Shown: positions 16,205-25,567 of the stretch, piece by piece | Numbering within the stretch: the first letter of the stretch is position 1 | Layout: each line of letters opens with the position of its first letter | NCBI GenBank assembly: GCA_040429635.1 | Contig: CP158972.1 | Span: 591,918 to 655,917 of the forward strand | Source of the DNA: Tamlana crocina | Lineage (GTDB): Bacteria > Bacteroidota > Bacteroidia > Flavobacteriales > Flavobacteriaceae | Reading direction: 5' to 3' | DNA: 64,000 bases | Notes under the pieces: generated by a model | Database searches by the model: none | What the model was told of the DNA's origin: nothing | What the model saw: the letters and a program-made list of their open reading frames with translations, nothing else | Made by a program: the position numbers and the translations under genes

Positions 16205-18217
16205 ATGGCTTTAGATTCAAAAGTACCAAAGGGTCCAATTCAAAATAAATGGACAGACTATAAAAACCATATAAACTTAGTAAACCCTGCAAACAAGCGT
16301 CATATCGATGTTATTGTTGTAGGAACAGGTTTAGCAGGAGGGTCGGCAGCTGCCACTTTAGCTGAACTGGGTTATAATGTAAAAGCATTTGCTTACCAAG
16401 ATTCTCCACGCCGTGCGCACTCTATTGCTGCACAGGGCGGTATCAATGCTGCCAAAAACTATCAAGGTGATGGCGACTCTACATACAGATTGTTTTACGA
16501 TACCGTAAAAGGTGGCGACTACCGTTCGCGCGAAGCTAACGTTTATCGTTTGGCTGAGGTTTCTGCAAACATCATCGACCAGTGTGTGGCACAAGGTGTT
16601 CCTTTTGCTCGTGATTATGGTGGGTTGTTAGATAACCGTTCGTTTGGTGGAGTTTTGGTATCTCGAACATTTTATGCTAAAGGGCAAACTGGGCAACAAT
16701 TATTGCTAGGGGCTTATTCGGCCATGAATCGCCAAATTGCCCGTGGAAAAATAGAGATGTTCAACCGTCACGAAATGCTCGATGTGGTAAAAGTGGATGG
16801 GAAAGCCAGAGGAATAATTGCCCGTAATTTAGTTACTGGTGAAATAGAAAGACATTCAGCCCATGCTGTAGTAGTGGCTTCAGGTGGTTACGGAAACGTG
16901 TATTTCCTGTCAACAAACGCTATGGGAAGTAACGTTACGGCAGCTTGGAAAATACATAAAAAAGGAGCGTATTTCGCTAACCCTTGTTATACGCAAATCC
17001 ACCCGACTTGTATTCCGCGTTCGGGCGATTACCAATCTAAATTAACATTGATGTCGGAGTCGTTGCGTAACGACGGACGTATTTGGGTGCCAAAACACAT
17101 GGATGACGTTATAGCCATCCGTGAGGGCAAGAAAAAACCAACTGATTTATCGGAAGATGAAAGAGATTATTACTTAGAGCGTCGTTACCCTGCATTCGGT
17201 AACTTGGTGCCTCGTGATGTGGCGTCTCGTGCCGCTAAAGAGCGTTGCGATGCCGGTTATGGAGTTAATGCCACTGGGGAAGCAGTATATTTAGATTTCG
17301 CTTCGGCCATTGAACGTTACGGAAAAGAGCAAGCTAAAATTCAGAATATATCGAATCCTTCAGCAGCTAAAATATATGAATTAGGTCAGAAAATCGTTGA
17401 GGCGAAATATGGAAACCTTTTCCAAATGTATGAGAAAATCGTTGACGAAGATCCATACAAAACGCCAATGATGATTTACCCGGCAACGCACTACACCATG
17501 GGTGGTGTTTGGGTAGATTACAACCTAATGACTACCATTCCTGGATGCTATTGTATCGGGGAGGCCAATTTCTCAGATCACGGAGCTAACCGATTAGGAG
17601 CGTCAGCATTAATGCAAGGTTTGGCCGATGGTTATTTCGTATTGCCATACACCATTGGTGATTACTTGGCGAACGATATCCGTACAGGAAAAATTCCAAC
17701 GGACACCAAAGAATTCGACGAAGCTGAAAAAGCTGTTAAAGATAGAATCGATTTCTTCGTAAATAACAACGGAACAAAATCGGTTGACCACTTCCACAAA
17801 CGTTTAGGAAAAGTAATGTGGGATAAAGTTGGTATGGCGCGTAACGAAAAAGGATTGAAAGAGGCTATGGCCGAAATCAAACAAATTCGTGAAGAGTTTT
17901 GGAAAGATGTAAAAGTTCCAGGAAATGCTAACGAAATGAACCCAGAATTGGAAAAAGCGGGTCGTGTGGCCGATTTCTTGGAGTTGGGTGAGTTGTTCGC
18001 TAAAGATGCTTTAATGCGTGAAGAATCATGTGGAGGACACTTTCGTGAAGAATCTGTAGAAATGGATGGTGAGCAAAAAGGGGAAGCCAAACGTAAAGAT
18101 GAAGAATTCGCTTTCGTTGCCGCTTGGGAATACAAAGGAGAACCAGCTGATGCCGTGCTTCACAAAGAACAATTAGAATTTAAGGATATTGAACTGAAAC
18201 AACGTTCGTATAAATAG
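16205..18217 (+). CDS. sdhA: Succinate dehydrogenase/fumarate reductase flavoprotein subunit
   Basis: Oxidises succinate to fumarate with covalently bound FAD, at the inner face of the cytoplasmic membrane. 670 residues, the long Bacteroidota form. The FAD-binding motif is [19 protein letters not shown]; the histidine of [11 protein letters not shown] is the expected FAD attachment site; HPTCIP and a late [20 protein letters not shown] belong to the active-site and FAD domains. A 72-base gap containing a short repeat separates it from sdhB. A long open frame antisense to its 3' part is a shadow. Confidence 0.97.
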   Translation: MALDSKVPKGPIQNKWTDYKNHINLVNPANKRHIDVIVVGTGLAGGSAAATLAELGYNVKAFAYQDSPRRAHSIAAQGGINAAKNYQGDGDSTYRLFYDTVKGGDYRSREANVYRLAEVSANIIDQCVAQGVPFARDYGGLLDNRSFGGVLVSRTFYAKGQTGQQLLLGAYSAMNRQIARGKIEMFNRHEMLDVVKVDGKARGIIARNLVTGEIERHSAHAVVVASGGYGNVYFLSTNAMGSNVTAAWKIHKKGAYFANPCYTQIHPTCIPRSGDYQSKLTLMSESLRNDGRIWVPKHMDDVIAIREGKKKPTDLSEDERDYYLERRYPAFGNLVPRDVASRAAKERCDAGYGVNATGEAVYLDFASAIERYGKEQAKIQNISNPSAAKIYELGQKIVEAKYGNLFQMYEKIVDEDPYKTPMMIYPATHYTMGGVWVDYNLMTTIPGCYCIGEANFSDHGANRLGASALMQGLADGYFVLPYTIGDYLANDIRTGKIPTDTKEFDEAEKAVKDRIDFFVNNNGTKSVDHFHKRLGKVMWDKVGMARNEKGLKEAMAEIKQIREEFWKDVKVPGNANEMNPELEKAGRVADFLELGELFAKDALMREESCGGHFREESVEMDGEQKGEAKRKDEEFAFVAAWEYKGEPADAVLHKEQLEFKDIELKQRSYK

Positions 18218-18218
18218 T

Positions 18219-18287
18219 TGATGGTTGTCAGTTATTAGTTTTTGGATTAAAAACTAACAACGAGCAACTAACAACCAAAAACTAAAA
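18219..18287. repeat. Low-complexity intergenic repeat between sdhA and sdhB
   Basis: The stretch holds imperfect inverted copies: GTTATTAGTTTTTGGATT on one side and ACTAACAACGAGCAACTAAC with AACCAAAAACTAA on the other. Similar words (ACTAGCAACTAAAAACCATC) occur near 28745. They are typical short flavobacterial intergenic repeats; a hairpin here might tune sdhB expression. Confidence 0.4.
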
Positions 18288-18289
18288 AA

Positions 18290-19033
18290 ATGAATTTAAC
18301 ACTTAGAATTTGGAGACAAAAAGACTCGAATGCAAAGGGTCAAATGGTCGATTATAAAGTAACTGATATTTCTGAGCATATGTCATTTTTAGAAATGATG
18401 GATGTGTTGAATGAACAATTGGTAAGCTCTGGTGAAGAGCCCGTAGCCTTCGATCACGATTGTCGTGAAGGCATTTGCGGAATGTGCTCTATGTACATTA
18501 ACGGCGAAGCTCACGGACCGGATAGAGGCGTGACGACTTGCCAGTTGCACATGCGTATGTTTAAGGATGGCGATACCATTACCATCGAACCTTGGAGAGC
18601 CACTGCTTTCCCGGTAATAAAAGATTTAGTGGTAGATAGAACTTCGTTCGAGCGCATTCAACAAGCGGGAGGATATATTTCTGTAAACACTTCAGGAAAC
18701 ACCCAAGATGCCAACGCTATTCCAATCTCAAAACATGCTGCCGACGAGGCTATGGATGCTGCAACTTGTATTGGTTGTGGAGCTTGTGTAGCGAGTTGTA
18801 AAAACTCAAGTGCTATGCTGTTTGTTGGGGCAAAAGTATCGCAATATGCGTTGTTGCCACAAGGACAGGTTGAGGCTGTAGACCGTGTAAGAAACATGGT
18901 GGCACAAATGGATTTGGAAGGTTTTGGAAACTGTACCAATACAGGAGCTTGCGAAATTGAATGCCCTAAAGGTATTTCATTGGATAATATCGCTAGAATG
19001 AATCGCGAATTAATGAAAGCGTCAATGTCATAA
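18290..19033 (+). CDS. sdhB: Succinate dehydrogenase iron-sulfur subunit
   Basis: Passes electrons from SdhA to the membrane anchor. 247 residues. The [2Fe-2S] ligands C58, C63, C66 and C84 lie in [11 protein letters not shown] and VTTCQL. The other two clusters use C160, C163, C166 and C170 ([11 protein letters not shown]) and C215, C221 and C225 ([11 protein letters not shown]). It closes the sdhCAB operon; a strong terminator follows. Confidence 0.97.
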   Translation: MNLTLRIWRQKDSNAKGQMVDYKVTDISEHMSFLEMMDVLNEQLVSSGEEPVAFDHDCREGICGMCSMYINGEAHGPDRGVTTCQLHMRMFKDGDTITIEPWRATAFPVIKDLVVDRTSFERIQQAGGYISVNTSGNTQDANAIPISKHAADEAMDAATCIGCGACVASCKNSSAMLFVGAKVSQYALLPQGQVEAVDRVRNMVAQMDLEGFGNCTNTGACEIECPKGISLDNIARMNRELMKASMS

Positions 19034-19060
19034 TTTACGCTGTTCATCGTAAAAATATAG

Positions 19061-19088
19061 AACCCAAGCTCACCGCTTGGGTTTTTTT
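19061..19088 (+). terminator. Rho-independent terminator of sdhCAB
   Basis: AACCCAAGC (19061-19069) pairs with GCTTGGGTT (19075-19083), 5-base loop, then a run of T. It ends 28 bases before the M28 peptidase start and rules out an upstream start for that gene at 19077. Confidence 0.9.
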
Positions 19089-19115
19089 ATTAGCTTTAGT
19101 GAAGTTTTTATAAGG

Positions 19116-20039
19116 ATGAACAGAAACGCTATTTTTTTATTGCTATTTGTGTTATTGTGCGGATCTGTCCATTCGCAAGGTGTGGTGTTATCCAACAAAC
19201 AGGAAACTTGCCTTAACGAAGAATCGCTTTTAAAACATCTTAAATCGCTGTCTTCTGATGCTTTTGAAGGTCGGCGTACCGGAACCAACGGAGCTACAAA
19301 AACCAAAAAATACATCGTCAATCAGTTTTATAGTTTGGACGTATCTCCGTTAGTTGAAGATTATCTGCAGCCTTTTTTCTTTATCCATAAACGGAACGAA
19401 TACAACGGAGTAAACGTTTTGGGACTTGTAAAAGGAAGCGAATTTCCAGATAAGTACATCGTGATTAGTGCCCATTATGACCATGAAGGCATCAAACGAG
19501 GCGAGATTTACAATGGTGCTGATGACAATGCATCCGGAGTTAGTGCCCTTTTTAGTTTTGCTGAACATTTTAAGAATAATCCGCCTAAACATTCTGTTAT
19601 TTTGGCTGCTTTTGATGGCGAGGAATTAGGGCTTCAAGGCTCTAAATATTTTGTGAACCATCCCGTGATTCCTTTAAAAAATATTATCCTCAATATCAAT
19701 ATGGATATGATTAGCCGAAGTGATAAACAGGAACTTTTTGTGGCTGGAACTTCGGAAAATAAACGTTTGAAGCATTTGGTTGAAACTACAAAAACTCCAA
19801 AATCGTTAAATCTTGTTTTAGGGCATGATGGCTACGACGGTCTAGAGGATTGGACTTATGCCTCCGATCATACCAACTTCTACAAAGAGCGTATCCCGTT
19901 TCTCTATTTTGGTGTTGAAGACCATAAAGACTACCATGAGCCCACAGACGATTTTGAAAATATCCACCCCCAATTTTATATTGATGCGGTAAAAACCATT
20001 ATTTCCGTGTTTGAAAAAATTGATGCTTCAAGCTATTAA
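19116..20039 (+). CDS. Secreted M28-family zinc aminopeptidase
   Basis: 307 residues from ATG 19116, which follows a weak AAGG. The signal peptide MNRNAIFLLLFVLLCGSVHSQ ends near residue 21, so it works in the periplasm or outside. The dizinc ligands of the M28 fold are visible: His/Asp in SAHYDHEG, Asp in NGADDNASG, two Glu in FDGEELGLQG, Asp in NMDMIS, and His in ASDHTNFY. The family removes N-terminal residues from peptides; specificity cannot be told. Its last four bases overlap the end of the convergent giant outer-membrane gene. Confidence 0.9.
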   Translation: MNRNAIFLLLFVLLCGSVHSQGVVLSNKQETCLNEESLLKHLKSLSSDAFEGRRTGTNGATKTKKYIVNQFYSLDVSPLVEDYLQPFFFIHKRNEYNGVNVLGLVKGSEFPDKYIVISAHYDHEGIKRGEIYNGADDNASGVSALFSFAEHFKNNPPKHSVILAAFDGEELGLQGSKYFVNHPVIPLKNIILNINMDMISRSDKQELFVAGTSENKRLKHLVETTKTPKSLNLVLGHDGYDGLEDWTYASDHTNFYKERIPFLYFGVEDHKDYHEPTDDFENIHPQFYIDAVKTIISVFEKIDASSY

Positions 20040-23000
20040 AAATAAGCCTTCAACTGTACCGATCCCGTGTGGATGGTTTTGCTGCTTTCGGTTTTTCTTC
20101 CGAAGTAACTCAAATTCAAATCTAAAAAATCAGTCAGTTTTTTTTGTGCCAAAAGGCTCCAAGTAAAGTTTTTTCCAGGTTGTAAACCTTCAAGAATTTG
20201 GTAGGCTACGGGCGTATTTACATTTCCGTTGTAACTGTTCGAAATATAGTTCAGTTCGCCGTTAATAGCACTTTTTTGACTGCTAGCCAAACTGAACGAC
20301 AACCCATATTTTTGCTGTTTTAGCGACTCTTCATTGCCAATAGTATTGGTCTTACTGGCGTACTGGTAAAACACATCGAAACTGGAGTTGTCGTTAAATA
20401 AATACGACAGTTTAGGATTGAATCGCGTTTCGTCAAAATTGTAATTCTTACTGGCAAAATTCTCGCTGATGCTTTCATTGGTTTCAAACGCCGAAAGCAT
20501 ATTAATAAGCCAATTAACAGCAATTTTATGATTGAAATTAATTTGGTGGCTCGTTAGGCCATTTTCAATAAATCCCACAGAAAGTACGTTTCTGGTGGTG
20601 TTGTCCAAAAACGTGTACGATGTGGTATAACGCTGTTTTCCGCGGTTAAAAAACAGCACGTTTCTAAAATTAAGTTGAAGCCCCAATTGGTCGTCTTCGC
20701 TATTATTGAAAGGATTGAGATTAAAACTGTTGCCTTCCCGTTTCGTTTTTCGGTCGATTAAATAACTGGTTTGGTTGTAAAAGTGCGACCAGAATTTTTT
20801 TGATTTGTTTTTTGAAGCTGACCATTGTGCGGGGTTAAAGGTCAACGTTTGGCTCAATCGGTTTTGGTGGGTTTTTATAAAAATGCGGTTGGGTAGCAAT
20901 ACCCGAATGTATTTTCCCTGATCCTGAAACTGTGCGATTTCGAACTCCTCAAGCTCCTGAATGCCATTTTTGTTGTAATCGTTCCAAGTGTAGGCGCCTT
21001 GTCCAGCTTCTACTTCAACATAAGTGAAATCCTGCTGTGGCAATGTGCCAGAATTGGTCTCAAAAATAGTGTTCCAATTAATGATTTGGTTGAACAGTTT
21101 TTGGTTGAATTGCAAGCGTGAGTTAATGGAGTTTTCATTTTCAACGGCGCTATCTACGTTCTTTAAAGTTCTGTAATTAGCATAAAGCGATAGGTTGGTG
21201 TTTTTATTTTGAACCAACCGTGAATTCAAATAAAAGGTATTCGAAGTATTTACCTTTTGCAGTTCGTTATTTCGGATGCTATCGTTCACTCGGTTTTTAT
21301 AGCCCACTTCTGCAAAAACTAGGGTGCTGTCGCCCACCCCAAAAAACACGTCGTACGATTTGAATCTTTGGCTCAGTTCCGTTAAGTTTTGTGTGGCTTT
21401 TTCGCGTTGTTCGTTGTCTTCAATGGATAGTTTTGTTCCCAGCCAACTCTTTTTCATTTGGTAAACAATGCGGTTGTGAGAACGTAAAAATGTGGACGTG
21501 TTTACGGTGGAATTCGCATTTAAAAAACTGGAGTACGACGTGATATTGAATCGGTTCAAATTCAAATTAATGTTGGCAACGTGGCGGTTTCCATTAAATC
21601 CTTCTGAAAAATTTAAATGCTCGAATTGGTAGTTTGCAAAACCTTTTTGATGATGGTATAATTTTAAACCCGAATACGCCAAAGTTTGATGCCCCAAACC
21701 AAAACCGATACCGTTTATATTGTTGGTGTCTAAATTCCAATCGCGGTTAAACTCGGGGTTATAAAGGCCTTCAATATTTCGGTAGTTTTTTTGAATGAAA
21801 TCGGTGTCCACAAAAGCATCCAAATTCCAAAGGCTATCGGTTTTTACGATGGATTGTTTGACGGTGATCTTACCAGCGAAACCGTTGTTGTTTTCGTCGT
21901 CTAAATTCGAAAATAGGTTTAAATCGTTTTTGCTGGCTGCCAACTCAAAACCAATATGCGTTTTTTCAGAAGGCGTGTATTGTCCGTTTACTACCGCAAT
22001 TTGAAGTTTGGTAGGCGCCACCAACTGCACAATGGGGGCATAGTTACCTTGGTTTACACCGCTATATTCGAAAATATTATTTATGGCGTAGGTGTTGCTT
22101 AAAATATAATCGCCTTGGTTGTCGCCAACAAAAGAGAAGGTAACGCGGTACAATTCATCGTCGGGGTTGTTCGAAAACACAAATATTTCGTTGCCATCAA
22201 CTAGTTCCTTTTTGTATAAAATGCGGTTGTCGTTTTGGTTTTCCCTAATTTCCGAAGGCGCTACCATTTGCGAACGGTTGTCACCGGCATTACTCAATAT
22301 TTCAATTTGGGCTTCTGAAAGATTTTGCTGCAAGGGTTGGTTTTTGGCATCGTTTTCAGAATACACCGAAACGCCAATTTTCAATTTTTCAGTTTCGTGC
22401 CGTGTGCCGCCGTAAGCCACAAAACGGGAATAATTACGGTCGCTAAATTGATAATCAACCGTAATGCGCATTTCGGAAGTAATGGGGAATGTAGAGTTGA
22501 AAATAATTTCACCCGCATTATAATCGATAATATAGTCTTCGTTTTCGCCGCGTTTTAGAGGTGTGCCGTTTACGTAAACCGTTTCACTGCCCGAAACAAT
22601 CAACACAAATAACTCACCATTTTGTCCCTGTAATTTGTATGGGCCTTGGTTGCCTTCTTGAGCGGTGAATTGGCTGGTGGTGAACTGCCCACGAACCAAA
22701 GCCCCTGCGGCAAAAATGTTGGTTTTGGTATCATCATCTCCCAAATTCAGATTGAAGTTCAACCCTTGAACACGTTTTGAAAAATTGGCGAAATATGAGT
22801 TGGTGTTGGTTAAATCGATATCGCCTGCACGGACGTTCCATTTGTCACTGAACAGTTCAATAAATACTTGGTCGAACTCATCCAATCGTTGACTGTATCC
22901 ACTTTCCTGTAACGGAATATTGGCATCTTGAATGGACGCCCGAAGCGACACTTTTTCATTCAGTTTGCCCGTAATTTGTAAATCGAGTTCGCTATTCAAA

Positions 23001-23458
23001 ACCGAGTTTTGATTATTACCAATGGTAACGCCACGCGAAATGCTTCCAGAGGTGGTCAATCCATCAAAAGGTACATAGTTTTTGGAAACGTTCGATTCCT
23101 GAAACTTGTACAAGGTTTGGCTGTTGTTGGTGTTTTCAACAATAATGTTTTCATCCAACTGTTGGTAAGTTTTAGTGAGAAACTCCGGAAACTTCAAATA
23201 ATTAATAATTAATGAATCGGTTTCCACTGTTTTTTTGAATCGTAAAATCGCTTTTGAAAAATCGACCGCATAATAGGACGAATCAATAAGTGTGCTGTCT
23301 TTTTTCCGCACCGAAAACCAATGCGGATTTATGCTAACGCTGTCAATTTTAATGGTGTTTTTGGCAGGCACTTTTACGGTTCTGTAATTGCTGTTTTGGC
23401 TCTGCGAAAATCCGCAAAAGCACCACAGCACTGCCAGAATATAAATTATGCCTTTCAT
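20036..23458 (-). CDS. Very large outer-membrane protein of unknown function
   Basis: 1140 residues with a signal peptide (MKGIIYILAVLWCFCGFSQS). The N-terminal ~330 residues are beta-rich domains, including SGSISRGVTIGNNQNSVLNS and, near 300, a block with YVNGTPLKRGEN and DYIIDYNAGEIIF that resembles a repeated segment in surface proteins of the SprA type. The rest is long amphipathic strands with aromatic ends up to the final VQLKAYF, as in an outer-membrane barrel of many strands. There is no plug domain or TonB box, so it is not a TonB-dependent receptor. The function is not known to me. Single gene, no operon partner. Confidence 0.75.
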   Translation of the reverse strand: MKGIIYILAVLWCFCGFSQSQNSNYRTVKVPAKNTIKIDSVSINPHWFSVRKKDSTLIDSSYYAVDFSKAILRFKKTVETDSLIINYLKFPEFLTKTYQQLDENIIVENTNNSQTLYKFQESNVSKNYVPFDGLTTSGSISRGVTIGNNQNSVLNSELDLQITGKLNEKVSLRASIQDANIPLQESGYSQRLDEFDQVFIELFSDKWNVRAGDIDLTNTNSYFANFSKRVQGLNFNLNLGDDDTKTNIFAAGALVRGQFTTSQFTAQEGNQGPYKLQGQNGELFVLIVSGSETVYVNGTPLKRGENEDYIIDYNAGEIIFNSTFPITSEMRITVDYQFSDRNYSRFVAYGGTRHETEKLKIGVSVYSENDAKNQPLQQNLSEAQIEILSNAGDNRSQMVAPSEIRENQNDNRILYKKELVDGNEIFVFSNNPDDELYRVTFSFVGDNQGDYILSNTYAINNIFEYSGVNQGNYAPIVQLVAPTKLQIAVVNGQYTPSEKTHIGFELAASKNDLNLFSNLDDENNNGFAGKITVKQSIVKTDSLWNLDAFVDTDFIQKNYRNIEGLYNPEFNRDWNLDTNNINGIGFGLGHQTLAYSGLKLYHHQKGFANYQFEHLNFSEGFNGNRHVANINLNLNRFNITSYSSFLNANSTVNTSTFLRSHNRIVYQMKKSWLGTKLSIEDNEQREKATQNLTELSQRFKSYDVFFGVGDSTLVFAEVGYKNRVNDSIRNNELQKVNTSNTFYLNSRLVQNKNTNLSLYANYRTLKNVDSAVENENSINSRLQFNQKLFNQIINWNTIFETNSGTLPQQDFTYVEVEAGQGAYTWNDYNKNGIQELEEFEIAQFQDQGKYIRVLLPNRIFIKTHQNRLSQTLTFNPAQWSASKNKSKKFWSHFYNQTSYLIDRKTKREGNSFNLNPFNNSEDDQLGLQLNFRNVLFFNRGKQRYTTSYTFLDNTTRNVLSVGFIENGLTSHQINFNHKIAVNWLINMLSAFETNESISENFASKNYNFDETRFNPKLSYLFNDNSSFDVFYQYASKTNTIGNEESLKQQKYGLSFSLASSQKSAINGELNYISNSYNGNVNTPVAYQILEGLQPGKNFTWSLLAQKKLTDFLDLNLSYFGRKTESSKTIHTGSVQLKAYF

Positions 23459-23575
23459 TTGGTATTTAAACTGATAAACGTTTAAAATATTTTGTTAATA
23501 GCTTCGTTAAAACTCCTGTTGCTTAAACTAGTGTAAAAGTAGCGTATTATTTATTTTAGCGGAAATATCTTGAAA

Positions 23576-23608
23576 AGACCTGCAGGATATTCAAAATCCT
23601 ATAGGTCT
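23576..23608. repeat. Imperfect palindromic repeat upstream of exoIII
   Basis: AGACCTgcAGGAT and ATCCTatAGGTCT are arranged as an inverted repeat around ATTCAAA, with one 2-base internal mismatch bubble. It has the look of a common flavobacterial hairpin repeat. It lies 30 bases before the exoIII start, so it may be part of its leader. Confidence 0.6.
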
Positions 23609-23637
23609 GGAAACTGAACAAATTAAAATTCAACAGT

Positions 23638-24402
23638 TTGAAAATCATATCCTATAACGTAAACGGCATCCGAGCCGCATTAAACAAAGGTTTTATAGAT
23701 TGGCTAAAGGCAGCAAATCCCGATGTAGTTTGCCTGCAGGAAATTAAGGCCATGAAAGAACAACTCGATTTAAGCATTTTTGAGGAGGCCGGTTACCATT
23801 ATCATTATTGGTTCAGTGCCCAAAAAAAGGGGTATAGTGGCGTGGCGATTTTGAGTAAAACTAAACCTGACAACGTTGAATACGGCACAGGTATTGAGTC
23901 GATGGATTTTGAAGGAAGAAATTTGAGAGCCGATTTTAACGGTGTGTCGGTAATGAGTTTGTATTTACCATCGGGTACCAACGATGCACGGCTTGGCCAT
24001 AAATTCGAGTACATGGATATGTTTCAGGAATATATCGATAAACTAAAAAAGGATATTCCCAACTTAATCATCTGCGGCGATTACAACATTTGCCATGAAG
24101 AAATTGATATCCATAACCCCAAAGGACTTAGCAAAGTTTCCGGCTTTTTGCCTGCAGAGCGCAAGTGGATTGGAAGTTTTATCAACAGCGGATTTATCGA
24201 TTCGTTTCGGTATGTAAACCCTGAATTGCAGCAATACAGCTGGTGGAGCTACCGCGCCAATGCCCGTGCCAATAATAAAGGTTGGCGATTGGATTATGCC
24301 ATGGTGGCACAACCTTTGCAAGAAAACATAAAACGCGCCGTTATATTAAGCGAAGCAGTACATAGCGACCATTGTCCTATTCTGCTGGAAATTGAAAATT
24401 AA
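23638..24402 (+). CDS. xth: Exodeoxyribonuclease III
   Basis: An AP endonuclease and 3'-5' exonuclease of base excision repair. 254 residues starting MKIISYNVNGIRAA at codon TTG 23638; homologues start at exactly this point and no ATG is available nearby, so TTG is the start. Catalytic residues are visible: N in YNVNG, E in CLQEIKAM, D and N in CGDYNICH, D in WRLDYAM and the DH pair in SDHCPILL. It is followed 31 bases later by an OmpA-like gene in the same direction. Confidence 0.93.
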   Translation: MKIISYNVNGIRAALNKGFIDWLKAANPDVVCLQEIKAMKEQLDLSIFEEAGYHYHYWFSAQKKGYSGVAILSKTKPDNVEYGTGIESMDFEGRNLRADFNGVSVMSLYLPSGTNDARLGHKFEYMDMFQEYIDKLKKDIPNLIICGDYNICHEEIDIHNPKGLSKVSGFLPAERKWIGSFINSGFIDSFRYVNPELQQYSWWSYRANARANNKGWRLDYAMVAQPLQENIKRAVILSEAVHSDHCPILLEIEN

Positions 24403-24433
24403 TTAATGTGTTAACAACAAACAAATCGAACCA

Positions 24434-25393
24434 ATGATTAAAAAAACGTTATTAGCTGCACTTAGTTTAGTGCTTTTGGCTTCTTGTGTGTCTCCAAAAG
24501 TGTATAAGGATTTGGAGGCTAAGTATGCCGACCTTAAACAAGAAAACAAAAATCTTGCCCGAGAAAATTACAAACTGTCTAAAGCAAACACGGCTGCTGA
24601 AAATGAGTTGAAGCAGTTAAAAGCGGCTTACGATGAAGCCGTTGCCCAGCGTGATAATTTGCAAGCCGAGTATAACGCTACCAAAGCAAGTTTGGATAAT
24701 TTAAAAGATTCTTATGAGGCTTTGGAAAAAAACAGCTCACGGGCTATTGCTGAAAACTCGCAAAAAAACAGAGAATTGCTAGCACAACTTGAAGCAAAAG
24801 AACAAGCACTTGAAGCTGAAAATTCGCGTTTGGAAAAACTTAAAAGAGAATTACAAGATCGTTCTAGTCGTGTGGCAGAATTGGAAAAATTGATAGCCGA
24901 TAAAGATGCAGCGATGACCGCCCTGAAAAATGCCATTTCAAGTGCATTAACTGATTTTGAAGGTAAAGGGTTAACCGTAGAGCAACGCGATGGAAAAGTA
25001 TATGTGTCGATGGAAAACAAATTGTTGTTCAGCTCAGGAAGTTGGGCGGTAGGCACTGAAGGTAGAAGAGCGGTAGAGCAACTGGGATCTGTTTTGGCAC
25101 AAAATCCAGATATCGCTGTGTTGATTGAAGGTCATACCGATAACGTACCGTATTCTGGAAATGGCCCATTGACTACCAACTGGGATTTGTCTACAAAACG
25201 AGCGACTTCAATTGTAAATATTTTGAGAGAAAACCGTGAAATAAACCCAGAAAACCTTACCGCTGCAGGTCGTGGTGAGTTTGCTCCAGTTGCGCTAAAT
25301 GATAATCCTGATGGCAGAGCCAAAAATCGACGTATTGAAGTGATTTTAACGCCCAAGTTGGATGAACTTTCAAAACTTTTAAACGAAAATTAA
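24434..25393 (+). CDS. OmpA-family lipoprotein with long coiled coil
   Basis: 319 residues. The signal ends in the lipobox LLASC (Cys 18), so it is lipid-anchored, probably in the outer membrane. Residues about 22-170 are heptad-rich coiled coil (for example LEAKEQALEAENSRLEKL). The C-terminal OmpA-like domain (about 190-305) has VLIEGHTDNVPYSG and the end NRRIEVILTP, which bind peptidoglycan. The layout fits a lipoprotein that spans the periplasm and ties the outer membrane to the cell wall. A terminator-like hairpin lies downstream at 25466. Confidence 0.88.
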   Translation: MIKKTLLAALSLVLLASCVSPKVYKDLEAKYADLKQENKNLARENYKLSKANTAAENELKQLKAAYDEAVAQRDNLQAEYNATKASLDNLKDSYEALEKNSSRAIAENSQKNRELLAQLEAKEQALEAENSRLEKLKRELQDRSSRVAELEKLIADKDAAMTALKNAISSALTDFEGKGLTVEQRDGKVYVSMENKLLFSSGSWAVGTEGRRAVEQLGSVLAQNPDIAVLIEGHTDNVPYSGNGPLTTNWDLSTKRATSIVNILRENREINPENLTAAGRGEFAPVALNDNPDGRAKNRRIEVILTPKLDELSKLLNEN

Positions 25394-25412
25394 ACCATAA
25401 TTGTGAACGTGG

Positions 25413-25434
25413 TACGCCCTGATAGCTGTCGGGA
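25413..25434. repeat. CCCTGATAGCTGTCGGGA repeat
   Basis: A variant of the palindrome CCCGATAGCTATCGGG, which occurs in perfect form at 46219-46236 and in degenerate form near 41929. Confidence 0.55.
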
Positions 25435-25465
25435 TGTATCATATTAACAGTATAAATCATTTATT

Positions 25466-25504
25466 AAAACCTTTTAGTACTTTATTGGGCTGAAAGGTTT
25501 TTTT
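25466..25504 (+). terminator. Probable terminator of the OmpA-like gene
   Basis: AAAACCTTT (25466-25474) and AAAGGTTTT (25493-25501) pair with an 18-base loop and are followed by T residues. The long loop makes it a weaker call than the others. Confidence 0.6.
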
Positions 25505-25538
25505 ATCTTTACCGACCTTAAAATAAATTTAAAAAAAG

Positions 25539-25559
25539 ATGCTGAATCGTGTTTAGCAT
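25539..25559. repeat. ATGCTGAA...TTTAGCAT hairpin
   Basis: An 8-bp stem (one G-T pair) with loop TCGTG directly upstream of the aldo/keto reductase ATG at 25568. It resembles the perfect hairpin at 54345-54365 upstream of greA. Confidence 0.5.
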
Positions 25560-25567
25560 AACAGAAT

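Noticed and set aside
17662-18135. A 157-codon open frame antisense to sdhA
   Set aside because: No recognisable protein features, fully inside a strongly conserved gene; a shadow of sdhA codon use.
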